A stretch of 64,000 bases of DNA from Malaciobacter pacificus (GTDB taxonomy: Bacteria > Campylobacterota > Campylobacteria > Campylobacterales > Arcobacteraceae): contig NZ_CP035928.1 of the NCBI RefSeq assembly GCF_004214795.1, positions 1,364,001 through 1,428,000 on the forward strand, written 5' to 3'. Made by a program: the position numbers and the translations under genes. The notes under the pieces are model-generated. The model did no database searches. It was given only the letters and a program-made list of their open reading frames with translations, and had not been told where the DNA came from. Numbering within the stretch: position 1 is the stretch's first letter; every line of letters begins with the position of its first letter. This document shows positions 15,708-24,815 of this stretch, piece by piece.

Positions 15708-16610
15708 ATGCACATACCTCATATACCAGTATTATATCAAGAAACAATTGATGCTTTTAAAGATATAAATGGCGGTTATATCATTGATTGTACTACAGGT
15801 TTTGGTGGACACAGTAATGGAATATTAGAACAAAATCAAAATATAAATTTAATTTGTAATGACCAAGATGATGAAGCTTTGGCTTTTTCAAAAAATAGAT
15901 TAGAAAAATACTCTTCAAGGGTAACTTTCAATAAAGGAAACTTTGAAACAGTAATTGATACTTTTAAAGATTATGATATAAAAGGTGTTTTAGCTGATAT
16001 TGGAGTATCTTCACTTCAACTTGACAAATTAGAGAGAGGTTTTGGTTTTGAAAGTGAAGTTTTAGATATGAGAATGAATCAAGATAATCCTTTGGATGCT
16101 TCTGTTGTAGTTAATACTTATTCTCAAACAGATTTAGAAAGAGTTTTTAAAGAGTATGGAGAAGTTAGAGAGTATAAAAAACTAGCTTCACTTATCGTAA
16201 ATAATAGACCATTTTCATCTGCAAAAGAGTTGTCCTCTTTTATTGCAAGTAAAATGTCAAAAGGAAAAATTCATCCAGCTACTCTTCCTTTTCAAGGAAT
16301 AAGAATAGAAGTAAATGATGAATTAGGTGTTTTAACTAGATTATTTGACTCATTAGAAAAAGCAAAATTAAAAGATTGTACGGTTGCTATTATCTCTTTT
16401 CATTCTTTAGAAGATAGAATTGTAAAAAACTATTTTAAAAAATGGACAAAATCATGTATTTGTCCAAAAGAAGTTTTTAGATGTGAATGTGGAAACAATC
16501 ACGCTTTAGGAAAAATAATTACAAAAAAACCAATAATTCCAACAAAAGAAGAGATAAAACAAAACCCAAGAAGTAGAAGCTCAAAATTAAGGATATTTAA
16601 ATTTGACTAG
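15708..16610 (+). CDS. rsmH: 16S rRNA (cytosine(1402)-N(4))-methyltransferase RsmH
   Basis: This enzyme methylates C1402 in the 16S rRNA decoding centre using SAM. The 300-residue sequence shows HIPVLYQETIDAF, the SAM-binding DCTTGFGGHSNGIL, LADIGVSSLQLD, FPFQGIRI-like LPFQGIRIEVNDEL and ISFHSLEDRIVKNYF. A cysteine cluster near the C terminus (CICPKEVFRCECG) is a common extra in this family. It starts the plus-strand operon; the next gene overlaps its stop by 8 bases and is FtsL-like, as in the usual mraW-ftsL order. Confidence 0.95.
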   Translation: MHIPHIPVLYQETIDAFKDINGGYIIDCTTGFGGHSNGILEQNQNINLICNDQDDEALAFSKNRLEKYSSRVTFNKGNFETVIDTFKDYDIKGVLADIGVSSLQLDKLERGFGFESEVLDMRMNQDNPLDASVVVNTYSQTDLERVFKEYGEVREYKKLASLIVNNRPFSSAKELSSFIASKMSKGKIHPATLPFQGIRIEVNDELGVLTRLFDSLEKAKLKDCTVAIISFHSLEDRIVKNYFKKWTKSCICPKEVFRCECGNNHALGKIITKKPIIPTKEEIKQNPRSRSSKLRIFKFD

Positions 16611-16857
16611 TATTGGACCTAAAACTGCATTATTACTTGTCTTAACTATTTTAATATTTGCTTTAGTTTTATTTATACCAAAAATTTATCTAAGAAATAA
16701 TATCTATTATGTAAGCAAAGATATTAATAAACTATATGCGCACTATATCTCTTTACAAGAAGAGAATAAGTTTTTAGCCCAACAATTAGAAGATATGAAA
16801 TTTAAAAATCAAATTATAGATTCATTACTTTTTAATCCTTTAAATCAGGAAGATTGA
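16603..16857 (+). CDS. FtsL-like single-pass septum protein
   Basis: The 84-residue protein has a short cytoplasmic start, one transmembrane helix (TALLLVLTILIFALVLFIP) and a periplasmic coiled-coil-like part (DINKLYAHYISLQEENKFLAQ). Size, topology and position right after rsmH match FtsL-type proteins, which link early and late divisome parts with FtsB and FtsQ. Translation begins at TTG inside the end of rsmH, suggesting coupling. Sequence identity to FtsL is too low to be certain without a profile search. Confidence 0.6.
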   Translation: MTSIGPKTALLLVLTILIFALVLFIPKIYLRNNIYYVSKDINKLYAHYISLQEENKFLAQQLEDMKFKNQIIDSLLFNPLNQED

Positions 16858-16858
16858 T

Positions 16859-19800
16859 ATGATTAAATCAATTATTGAATTTAGTTTACGAAAACCAATT
16901 TTAATTCACTTTATTTTACTTTTTGTTTTTTTACTTGCACTTTTTGCATATTTTAAAATTCCAAAAGAGATTTTTCCTCCCTCAACTTTAGATGCTGTTG
17001 CAATAAATGGTTTTTATAGTGGAGCAAGTTCTGAGTTACTTGATAAGATTGCAGTTGCTGATATTGAAGATGAACTTTTAGGTTTAAGTAGTATTGATAC
17101 AATTTCATCAACTATTAAAAATGGAAGTTTTTCTATAAGAGCAGATTTAAAAGAAGGCTACGAATCAAATATTGTAGTAGATGATGTAAAAGATATTGTT
17201 ACAAAAATCAAAACAAATCTTCCAAGTGATATGGATGAACCAACTGTAAAAGCTCTTGAACATGCATTTCCTCTAATAAATATATCTGTTACTTCAAAAC
17301 AAAATGTTTCAAAAGAGTATTTAATTGAAGTTGCCGATGAAGTAAAATCAAGAGTTATGCAATTAAAAGATTTATCCCAAGTTTCTGTTTTTGGGAAAAG
17401 TGATAAAGAACTATTAATCAGATTTAATGATGAAAAAATAGATGCTTATGGACTTAGTAAACTTTCTGTTATAAACGCTGTTTCAAGTATAAGTACAATT
17501 TTTCCAATTGGAATGATAAAAGATACAACAAGACACTATTATTTATCTACTTTTAATGGTGAAAAAAATATTGATAATATTAAAAATACAAAAATTAGGG
17601 TAAATGGTCAAACTCTATATTTAAAAGATATTGCTGATGTTAGCTTTACTTTAGGAGATGTTGCAAATATCTCTCATTTTGATGGAAAAACAAATATTTC
17701 TGTTGGTATAAATAAGGGTGAAAATGGTGATTCAATTGAGTTAGTAAAAGAGATTAAACAAATCACCAAAGAGTTCGCACTTAAGTATCAAAATTTAGAG
17801 TTTGATACATATATTGATACTTCTGTTTGGATTAAAAATAGACTAAATACTGTTACATCTAATATTATATTTGGACTTATTTTACTATTTATTGCACTAT
17901 TTTTCTTTATAAATATAAGAATTGCAATTGTAATTGCAATTGGAATTCCAACATCATTTATGATAGGACTTATTGGGGCTGATTATTTAGGTTATAGTTT
18001 AAATATGTTATCACTTTTAGGAGCCTTAATAGCCCTTGGAATGTTAGTTGATGAAGCTATTGTAGTAGGGGAGAATATATATCGTCACTTAGAGATGGGA
18101 AAAGATAGATTTACTGCTGCAAGGGATGGGGCACTTGAGATGTATCCAGCTGTTTTAACAGCAACTGCAACTACTATCTTTGCATTTTTACCTATTTTAA
18201 TGATGACTGGGGAAGTAGGAAAATTTATGCAAATACTCCCTATTATGATTACAATTTTACTTTTAAGTTCCCTTGTTGAAGCATTTTTCTTTCTGCCTTT
18301 ACATGCCCAAGAGATTTTAAAAGTTAGTAAAGATGAAAGAAAATCTCATAAGGTTTGGGATTTTAATTTTAGACTTTATGGAAATATTTTAGAGTTTTTA
18401 TTAAAGGGTAAATATATTGCAATTGCTATTATGATAGCTCTTATTTGCAGTTTATCATATTTTATTATAACTACCCAAAAATTCAAATTTATGCCTTCTT
18501 TTGATTCAACGCAGATTTATATAAATGGTTCTGTTGGAGTTGGAAAAAAGATTGAGCAAACAGAAAAATTAGTATCACATCTAGAAAATAAAATTTTAAA
18601 TAATGTAGATTTAGAAAATGTTGTTGATTCAGTTAGTTCAGTTATTGGTATGAAACTTGATGGGAAAAATCAACCCCACAATGAAGAGTTCTATTTTCAG
18701 ATATTTGTAAATCTTTATGAAAGAGCCCCAACTAATGTTTTTGAAGAGTATATAAATCCATATTTATCTCCAAAATATGATGATACAAATATGATAAGAA
18801 CTATTAGTGCTCAACAAATGGAAGAGAAATTAAAAGAGATATTAAAAGATGAAGTTGCTTCAAGTGATTTTGATGAGTTAAAAATTTTCGTTCCTCAAAC
18901 AGGAATAGTTAAAAATGACGTTGAAATAGCTATTAGTGGAGATAAAAAAGAGGTTGCAAATGCTGTTAAAACATTAAAAGAGATTTTAGGAGATACAAAA
19001 GGTGTATCAAATATAGCTGATGATTCTTTAATTGGAAACTATGAACTTAAGTTTAAAGTAAACCCTTATGGAAATGATTTAGGGATAACTGAAGAGAGTG
19101 TATTAAATCAGTTAAGACCTTTTTACTTAAAAGGAACTTACTCTAAAATGTTTGATGATAAAGGTATTGTTGATGTTGTTTTTGAAAGTAATCAAAAAGA
19201 TGTTTTAAGTAGTTTAAATAGCTTTGAAATAGTTACTGAAGCTAATCAAAAAGTACTTCTAAAAGATGTAGTAGAGTTTGTAAAAATCCCAGCTTATTCT
19301 CAAATATTTAAAGAGAATAATCAACAAATCATAAGTGTAACAGCATCACTAAATAAAGTTACATCAACTGAGGTTTTTGAAAAAATTAATCCAGTGATAG
19401 ATGAACTTAGAAAAACAGTAACTTTACAAATAAAAGGTGAGCAAGAAGAGAATGAAAAAGTTCAAAAAGAGATGGCTCAAGCTGCACTTATAGCAATTGT
19501 TTTAATTTTTATGTCTTTAGTTTGGATGTTTGATTCAATTGTTAAACCTCTAATAATTATTAGTACGATTCCTTTATCTATTTTAGGAGTTTTAATAGGG
19601 CATGTTATTATGGGAATAAATGTATCAATGCCAAGTTTAATAGGTATGGTTGGACTTGCAGGAGTTATTGTAAATGATGGAATTATTATGATGGATTTTA
19701 TTAAAAAAGCGAAAAACCTAGAAGAGATGATTGAACTTGCAAAAATGAGATTAAGACCAATATTACTAACTTCTGTTACTACTGTTTTAGGATTAGCTAG

Positions 19801-19942
19801 TTTAATATTCTTTGCTTCTGGTCAAGCACTTATTTTACAACCTATGGCTATATCATTAGGATTTGGTATTTTATGGGCAACAATTTTAAATCTATATTTT
19901 GTACCTATGATTTATAGAGTTATTTATTTAAGAGATAAATAG
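16859..19942 (+). CDS. RND-family efflux permease
   Basis: The 1027-residue inner-membrane protein has the RND layout: an N-terminal helix, two large periplasmic loops and two bundles of membrane helices (about 330-540 and 860-1020). TM4 carries GMLVDEAIVVGENIYRHLEM, with the acidic pair used for proton coupling. The second half repeats this pattern (VGLAGVIVNDGIIMMDFI). It follows the FtsL-like gene by 1 bp. No membrane-fusion or outer-membrane partner gene is next to it, so partners must be elsewhere or it acts alone. Substrate cannot be read from sequence. Confidence 0.9.
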   Translation: MIKSIIEFSLRKPILIHFILLFVFLLALFAYFKIPKEIFPPSTLDAVAINGFYSGASSELLDKIAVADIEDELLGLSSIDTISSTIKNGSFSIRADLKEGYESNIVVDDVKDIVTKIKTNLPSDMDEPTVKALEHAFPLINISVTSKQNVSKEYLIEVADEVKSRVMQLKDLSQVSVFGKSDKELLIRFNDEKIDAYGLSKLSVINAVSSISTIFPIGMIKDTTRHYYLSTFNGEKNIDNIKNTKIRVNGQTLYLKDIADVSFTLGDVANISHFDGKTNISVGINKGENGDSIELVKEIKQITKEFALKYQNLEFDTYIDTSVWIKNRLNTVTSNIIFGLILLFIALFFFINIRIAIVIAIGIPTSFMIGLIGADYLGYSLNMLSLLGALIALGMLVDEAIVVGENIYRHLEMGKDRFTAARDGALEMYPAVLTATATTIFAFLPILMMTGEVGKFMQILPIMITILLLSSLVEAFFFLPLHAQEILKVSKDERKSHKVWDFNFRLYGNILEFLLKGKYIAIAIMIALICSLSYFIITTQKFKFMPSFDSTQIYINGSVGVGKKIEQTEKLVSHLENKILNNVDLENVVDSVSSVIGMKLDGKNQPHNEEFYFQIFVNLYERAPTNVFEEYINPYLSPKYDDTNMIRTISAQQMEEKLKEILKDEVASSDFDELKIFVPQTGIVKNDVEIAISGDKKEVANAVKTLKEILGDTKGVSNIADDSLIGNYELKFKVNPYGNDLGITEESVLNQLRPFYLKGTYSKMFDDKGIVDVVFESNQKDVLSSLNSFEIVTEANQKVLLKDVVEFVKIPAYSQIFKENNQQIISVTASLNKVTSTEVFEKINPVIDELRKTVTLQIKGEQEENEKVQKEMAQAALIAIVLIFMSLVWMFDSIVKPLIIISTIPLSILGVLIGHVIMGINVSMPSLIGMVGLAGVIVNDGIIMMDFIKKAKNLEEMIELAKMRLRPILLTSVTTVLGLASLIFFASGQALILQPMAISLGFGILWATILNLYFVPMIYRVIYLRDK

Positions 19943-19944
19943 CT

Positions 19945-21159
19945 CTAAGAGTTTATTTTATTTATATGTTTAACATAGTTTTCAAGAAGCTTTTCTTTTG
20001 ATATATCTTTAAATATAAAAATATACTCTTCAATATGACCTTTATTGTTTATAACAGGCTTTATAGTAAGTTCACTCCAAAAAAATTTACCATTTTTCTT
20101 CTGACTTTTTATTTTACCTTTCCAAATTTTATTATCATTTTTTATTTTATTCCATAAAGATAAATAAAACTTTTCAGAATTATCTGAAGGATTAAAAATA
20201 TTGTGTGATTTATGAATTAACTCATTTTTTTCAAACCCAGTTAACTCACATAAACACTTATTTACATTTTTAATAAAACCATGTTTATCACAAGTCAATA
20301 TATTAAAACTATCTTCTAATACATCTTTATATTGTTCTAGTAAAAATTGAAAATATTTATTCTCTTTTTCTTTTCTTTTATAATCAATATTTAAATCTAC
20401 TTTGAGTACCAATTCTTCTACAATATATGGTTTTCTTAAAACATCTTTTGCCCCAGCTTTTAAGCCTTCTCTAATAATATCAGTATCTTTACTTCCTGAT
20501 ACTATAATTACAGGAATATTTAATTTATCAATAATTATATTTCTTTTTTTATTAAGAAAATCAATACCATTTTTATCTTTTAAATTTACATCTAGAAGCA
20601 TTAAATCAATATCATTTACTTCAATCATTTCCATTATTCTCTCAATGCAGTCACAACTAAATGTTTGATAGTTTCTATTTGATAAAATCTCAGTTAGTTG
20701 TTCTTGAATAACATATGAATCTTCAACAATCAAAATTGATGATTGTTTGTTTTTTTCTATTTTTTCTATAATTTTTGAAATATTATCAAGTTTCAAAAAA
20801 AAGTCTTTATCTTTTACAATATAGTCTATAACTCCATTTTGGAAAGATATTTCTCTTAATTGTTCATCATCTTGACTAGTTAAAACAAATATTTTTATTC
20901 CACTTGAAGCATATTTTTTAATAATTTCATATCCATTACCATCGGGAAGATTCATATCTAAAAAAATAAAGTTAATATTATTCTCTTTGAGTATTTTATG
21001 TGCATCAGTTAAGTTATATGAATAATAACAGTTATAATTTAAATCTGTAAATTTGTTTTTTATAATATTAACTAAAGATTTTGAGTCTTCTATTATTAAT
21101 ATATTGTAGTTTTTAGGATTAAATTTAAACTTATCAAAAATATTTACTGATATACTCAT
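19945..21159 (-). CDS. Dual response-regulator (REC-REC-PAS) protein without output domain
   Basis: Two receiver domains are present. REC1 (about 18-132) has phospho-acceptor D68 in FLDMNLPDGNG. REC2 (about 141-255) has D190 in LLDVNLKDKNG and K243 in LRKPYI. A PAS domain (about 270-385; ITCDKHGFIKNVNKCL, GFEKNELIHKSHN, KDISKEKLLENY) follows. The protein ends without a kinase, GGDEF, EAL or DNA-binding domain, so output is probably through protein contact. It converges on the RND gene with a 2-bp gap and is otherwise alone. Confidence 0.85.
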   Translation of the reverse strand: MSISVNIFDKFKFNPKNYNILIIEDSKSLVNIIKNKFTDLNYNCYYSYNLTDAHKILKENNINFIFLDMNLPDGNGYEIIKKYASSGIKIFVLTSQDDEQLREISFQNGVIDYIVKDKDFFLKLDNISKIIEKIEKNKQSSILIVEDSYVIQEQLTEILSNRNYQTFSCDCIERIMEMIEVNDIDLMLLDVNLKDKNGIDFLNKKRNIIIDKLNIPVIIVSGSKDTDIIREGLKAGAKDVLRKPYIVEELVLKVDLNIDYKRKEKENKYFQFLLEQYKDVLEDSFNILTCDKHGFIKNVNKCLCELTGFEKNELIHKSHNIFNPSDNSEKFYLSLWNKIKNDNKIWKGKIKSQKKNGKFFWSELTIKPVINNKGHIEEYIFIFKDISKEKLLENYVKHINKINS

Positions 21160-21239
21160 TAAGTGCCTTCTTATTTAATAATTTTAATAAATTCGAATTA
21201 TAGCATTGTAATGTTAAAAATAATATTTTATATCAGTAG

Positions 21240-22658
21240 TTATTTTTTAGCATTCTTTACAATACTTTTTATCATATTGTTAAAAACTAAATAGTGTATT
21301 GGTATTAAACTGTACCAATAAATTCGTCCAAATAATCCTTTTGGATAGAAATATGCTGATTGAATAAGCTTATTATTCTCTATTTTAAACTCCAACCAAG
21401 CAGTTCCTGGAACTTTCATTTGAGCGTATAAAAGTAGTCTTTCATTTTTCTTTATATCAACTACTTTCCAAAAATCTAGACTCTCCCCAATTCTGAGTTT
21501 ATGTTGATCTCTTCTTCCTCTTTTTAATCCAACTCCACCAATAATTTTATCAATAAAACCTCTTATTTCCCAAAGAAAATCAAAATCAAACCAACCATTA
21601 TTTCCACCAATACTCATAAAGCTTTTATATACTTTCTCTTTAGAAATATTTGAAATATCAAGCTCTTTTCTATCAAAAAATATTGCACTATTTATCTCTT
21701 TAGAGTGGTCTTTATCCCATATAACACCACTATTGTCACTCCATCTACTTATCACTTGATTTTCTTCAATCTCCTTTATCGCTTTTTTCACACTGTCAAA
21801 AAAAGATATTGGTTGTATTTGAGGAAAGTACTTTTTTGCATTATCGTTTTGTTTTATAACTTCAGATTTTAATCCTTCAATCAAAGCTTTTGCAACGCTA
21901 AAAGGAACAGGCGTAAAAAGATTTAACCAATAAGATGAAAGATTTATGGATAAAAAGGGAAGGGGAATGAGAACTCTTTTTAATTCAAGTGCCTTTGCAG
22001 TTTGAAGCATCATATCTTTATACGTTAACTGCTCACTTCCAATATCAACTGTTAAATTCTTATCATAATCTAAATATAAACTGTCAACTAAGTATTCTAA
22101 CACATTATCAACACCAATTGGTTGAGCTTTTGTATTTACCCATTTTGGAGTTGTCATAATAGGAAGTTTTTCTGTTAAATGTCTAATAATTTCAAAACTA
22201 GTACTACCAGAACCAATAATAACACCAGCTCTTATCCATATAGTTTGAACTTCATTTGAAGAAGAAAGTATCTCTCCCGTTTCAATTCTACTTAATAAGT
22301 GTTTACTTGTATTTTCATCTTTTACACCCAGTCCACCTAGGTATATTACTCTTTTTACACCACACTCTTGTGCAACATCGATAAAGTTTTGAGCAGAGAT
22401 TTTATCTAAATTTTTATAGTCGTCACTATTTAGTGAGTGAATTAAATAATACGCTGTATGTACACCACCAAGAGCTTTTTTTAAGCTATCTTTATCAAAA
22501 CTATTACCTTCAAATATTTCAATATTTTTATCAATATTTGAAGATAATGTTTTTTTATTTCTTACAAAAAGTCGTAAGTTGATATTTTCAATTTCAAGGA
22601 GTTTTTGTTTTAGTCTTCGTCCTATATATCCATTTGAACCTGTTAATAAAACTTTCAT
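21240..22658 (-). CDS. SDR-family NAD(P)-binding protein with DUF2867 C-terminal domain
   Basis: The N terminus is an atypical/extended short-chain dehydrogenase fold with the nucleotide motif TGSNGYIGRRL (G-x-x-G-x-x-G) and a Y-x-x-x-like segment after GGVHTAYYLIHSL. The C-terminal part (about 330-470; GGNNGWFDFDFLWEIRGF, LRIGESLDFWKV) fits DUF2867. Such two-domain proteins are common in bacteria, but their reactions are mostly unassigned. AAAGGATATATC lies just before the ATG. It appears monocistronic. The family assignment is good and the substrate is unknown. Confidence 0.8.
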   Translation of the reverse strand: MKVLLTGSNGYIGRRLKQKLLEIENINLRLFVRNKKTLSSNIDKNIEIFEGNSFDKDSLKKALGGVHTAYYLIHSLNSDDYKNLDKISAQNFIDVAQECGVKRVIYLGGLGVKDENTSKHLLSRIETGEILSSSNEVQTIWIRAGVIIGSGSTSFEIIRHLTEKLPIMTTPKWVNTKAQPIGVDNVLEYLVDSLYLDYDKNLTVDIGSEQLTYKDMMLQTAKALELKRVLIPLPFLSINLSSYWLNLFTPVPFSVAKALIEGLKSEVIKQNDNAKKYFPQIQPISFFDSVKKAIKEIEENQVISRWSDNSGVIWDKDHSKEINSAIFFDRKELDISNISKEKVYKSFMSIGGNNGWFDFDFLWEIRGFIDKIIGGVGLKRGRRDQHKLRIGESLDFWKVVDIKKNERLLLYAQMKVPGTAWLEFKIENNKLIQSAYFYPKGLFGRIYWYSLIPIHYLVFNNMIKSIVKNAKK

Positions 22659-22733
22659 GATATATCCTTTATTAATTCAATTTTAACATTTAATAGTATT
22701 ATTTGATATATTTTTAAAATAGGTTTATATAAA

Positions 22734-23009
22734 TTATTTGGCTATACAAATCACAGCTTTTTCAAGATGATATGAAATTCTACTTATGTGAATACTAACT
22801 CTACGTAGCCATCTAATAGCCTCTTGCATCGTTGAAATTCCAACAAAACTGAAGCAGAAGCAGCTCTATGTAAATGAAAGCATGATTGAACGAAGTTTAT
22901 TACCTGCAACTGTATGAAGTGAATTTGTCATTGTAGTTAATCTAAGAAGAAAAATACCAAGACCACCACAAGCTGTGATAATTGTTATTAGATTCGATGA
23001 TTCAACCAT
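22734..23009 (-). pseudogene. Na/Pi cotransporter-family gene, internally deleted remnant
   Basis: From ATG 23009 the minus strand reads 46 residues (MVESSNLITIITACGGLGIF..., then TMTNSLHTVAGNKLRSIM) that match the N terminus of Na/Pi-cotransporter (PNaS) proteins, then a stop. In another frame the 3' end reads MQEAIRWLRRVSIHISRIS followed by YHLEKAVICIAK and a stop, matching the C-terminal helical tail of the same family. The roughly 450-residue middle is gone. The two ends in correct order and orientation show a large internal deletion rather than chance. Confidence 0.75.
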
Positions 23010-23053
23010 AATAAATCCTTTGTATAATTAAAACATTAGATTTTTATTTATTA

Positions 23054-23494
23054 TTATTTCACAAAAAATAAGCTGACAAAACCTACTATTAAAGCTGGAA
23101 TTAAAGTTATTAAAAAAAAGATACCACTTACACAACCCATAGAACCACAATCATAAAATAAATAAATCATATAAATAAAAAGTAAAAAAGGAATAGAGGT
23201 AATTATTAACCAAATTATCCATTGACTATATACTTTATTTGAATTACTGTTTATAATAATTTTATCTATTGATATTATTGGAGCAGTTAAATGAATAAGA
23301 AATACAATGGTAATTACAATTGTCCAGATAAAGAAAATTATCATAGGTTCAAAACCTTCTGTAAATAATTTATAAAAAAGTATTGGTATAAGAAATATAA
23401 TATATATGGCAATGAACTTTATTTTATAACCCATAGTTAGGTTTTTATTTTTATTAGATTTATTTTTTTTATTTAAATTATCTTCAATTATCAT
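23054..23494 (-). CDS. Small four-helix membrane protein
   Basis: The 146-residue protein has a lysine/asparagine-rich start and four predicted membrane helices (FIAIYIIFLIPILFYKLF, PMIIFFIWTIVITIVFLIHL, WLIITSIPFLLFIYMIYLF and GIFFLITLIPALIVGFVSLF). It overlaps the NlpC/P60 lipoprotein gene by 4 bases and is probably translated with it. No family is recognised; the arrangement suggests an envelope role linked to that peptidase. Confidence 0.6.
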   Translation of the reverse strand: MIIEDNLNKKNKSNKNKNLTMGYKIKFIAIYIIFLIPILFYKLFTEGFEPMIIFFIWTIVITIVFLIHLTAPIISIDKIIINSNSNKVYSQWIIWLIITSIPFLLFIYMIYLFYDCGSMGCVSGIFFLITLIPALIVGFVSLFFVK

Positions 23495-24756
23495 AAAACA
23501 ACTATTCCTAAAATCCTATTAATCATATTATTATTTTCATCAAAATCTTTTAAATCTTTCCCTGGTTCTAGTGTTGTAATAGTAGCTTTACCTACAATAT
23601 GTCTATACTTTTTACCCCATTTATCTTTTAATCTTACACTCCACATATTATGCATAACAAGAGGTTCATCTTCTTTTATTCCAATATAAAGCATGATATG
23701 ACCTTTTAGATACACTAAAGTTGAGAATGGAATACCATGTTTTTTTATAAACTCTTTTTTTTCATTTTTACTTAATTTTGATACATCTAAATATTCGCCA
23801 TTTTTAGTTTGGGCTTTTGAGTTTCTATGTAAATATTTTCCAAATGGAGTAAAAAAATCTTGAGTAAAACTTGAACAATCTCTATTATTCAGTAATCCAC
23901 CCCATCCATAAGGTTCATCCATCATCTCTTTTGCAATCTTTACTTTATTCTCTTTATTAAATGCAATTGGCATTTTTTCAACTTCATTAGTAAGTTCTAT
24001 ATGTACTAATTTTGCATTTTGGTTAAAGTCAGGCTTTGCAATTATATAACCATTTTCATCTTTTGGGAAAATTGTACCAACCTTTACATACTCTCTAAAG
24101 ATAATATCATATATTGGGAACTTCTCTTTAACTGCAACATAATAATTATCATTTTTAAATTTGTTTATAAATTCATCATCAACAAAAGCAATATCTTCTA
24201 CTTTTACCCAACCCCCAACAATTGAAGCTTGAATATAAGCCCATGCTCTATCTTTTGAAAAATGTGAAACTATAACAGGTGTATTTATTTTTAATAGTGA
24301 GTTTTGGTTATAATCAAAGGGAAAACCTTCACCTGGCTTATTTGGATTGTAAAACATTACTGAAGATGTTGGTAAAACTCTAACATTTGTATTTTTAAGA
24401 GTAATCGCTTTTTTTATAGTAGTATTATACTCTTCAAAATTTGAGTTATCAATTTGTTTATCAAACCACTCTGGAGTAGCTAAAATATGATTTTCTAAAT
24501 AGATTTTTTTTAATCTATATCCATGTCCCCATTTTGCATCTTTTAAAGGTGTAGATAATTTATCAAGCTCCCAAGGTGCAAAATACTTTTTAAAATATTT
24601 TTGTGCTTCTATATTTTCATTTATATTTGAAATATCATTTTGATTAATAGTTGTTAAGTCTTTTTTATTAAAATCTATTGAACTTTTTTGTGAACAAGCA
24701 GAAAAAAATATTGTTGAAGATAAAGCTAAAGCTATTAGTTTGAAGTTAAGTTTCAT
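23491..24756 (-). CDS. SH3-domain NlpC/P60 lipoprotein (cell-wall peptidase)
   Basis: A lipoprotein signal peptide (ALSSTIFFSACS, lipid-attached Cys about residue 21) is followed by SH3-like domains (about 100-260; TNVRVLPTSSVMFYN, VGGWVKVEDIAFVDD) and a C-terminal NlpC/P60 peptidase. The catalytic Cys is in WGGLLNNRDCSSFTQDFF, the His in KGHIMLYIG, and a further polar residue in MHNMWS. Such enzymes cut peptidoglycan stem peptides in the periplasm. The gene has an upstream SD-like AGAAGG and overlaps a small membrane-protein gene. Catalytic residues appear complete. Confidence 0.85.
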   Translation of the reverse strand: MKLNFKLIALALSSTIFFSACSQKSSIDFNKKDLTTINQNDISNINENIEAQKYFKKYFAPWELDKLSTPLKDAKWGHGYRLKKIYLENHILATPEWFDKQIDNSNFEEYNTTIKKAITLKNTNVRVLPTSSVMFYNPNKPGEGFPFDYNQNSLLKINTPVIVSHFSKDRAWAYIQASIVGGWVKVEDIAFVDDEFINKFKNDNYYVAVKEKFPIYDIIFREYVKVGTIFPKDENGYIIAKPDFNQNAKLVHIELTNEVEKMPIAFNKENKVKIAKEMMDEPYGWGGLLNNRDCSSFTQDFFTPFGKYLHRNSKAQTKNGEYLDVSKLSKNEKKEFIKKHGIPFSTLVYLKGHIMLYIGIKEDEPLVMHNMWSVRLKDKWGKKYRHIVGKATITTLEPGKDLKDFDENNNMINRILGIVVL

Positions 24757-24815
24757 ATAAATACAACCTTCTAAAATTTTTAGGAGATTGTATCTAAATA
24801 TAATCTTTTAAATAA

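Noticed and set aside
24767-24795. Imperfect inverted repeat between the TsoY-like and NlpC/P60 genes as a terminator
   Set aside because: Two mismatches, no T-run, and it contains the ribosome binding site of the NlpC/P60 gene, so pairing is not convincing as a terminator.
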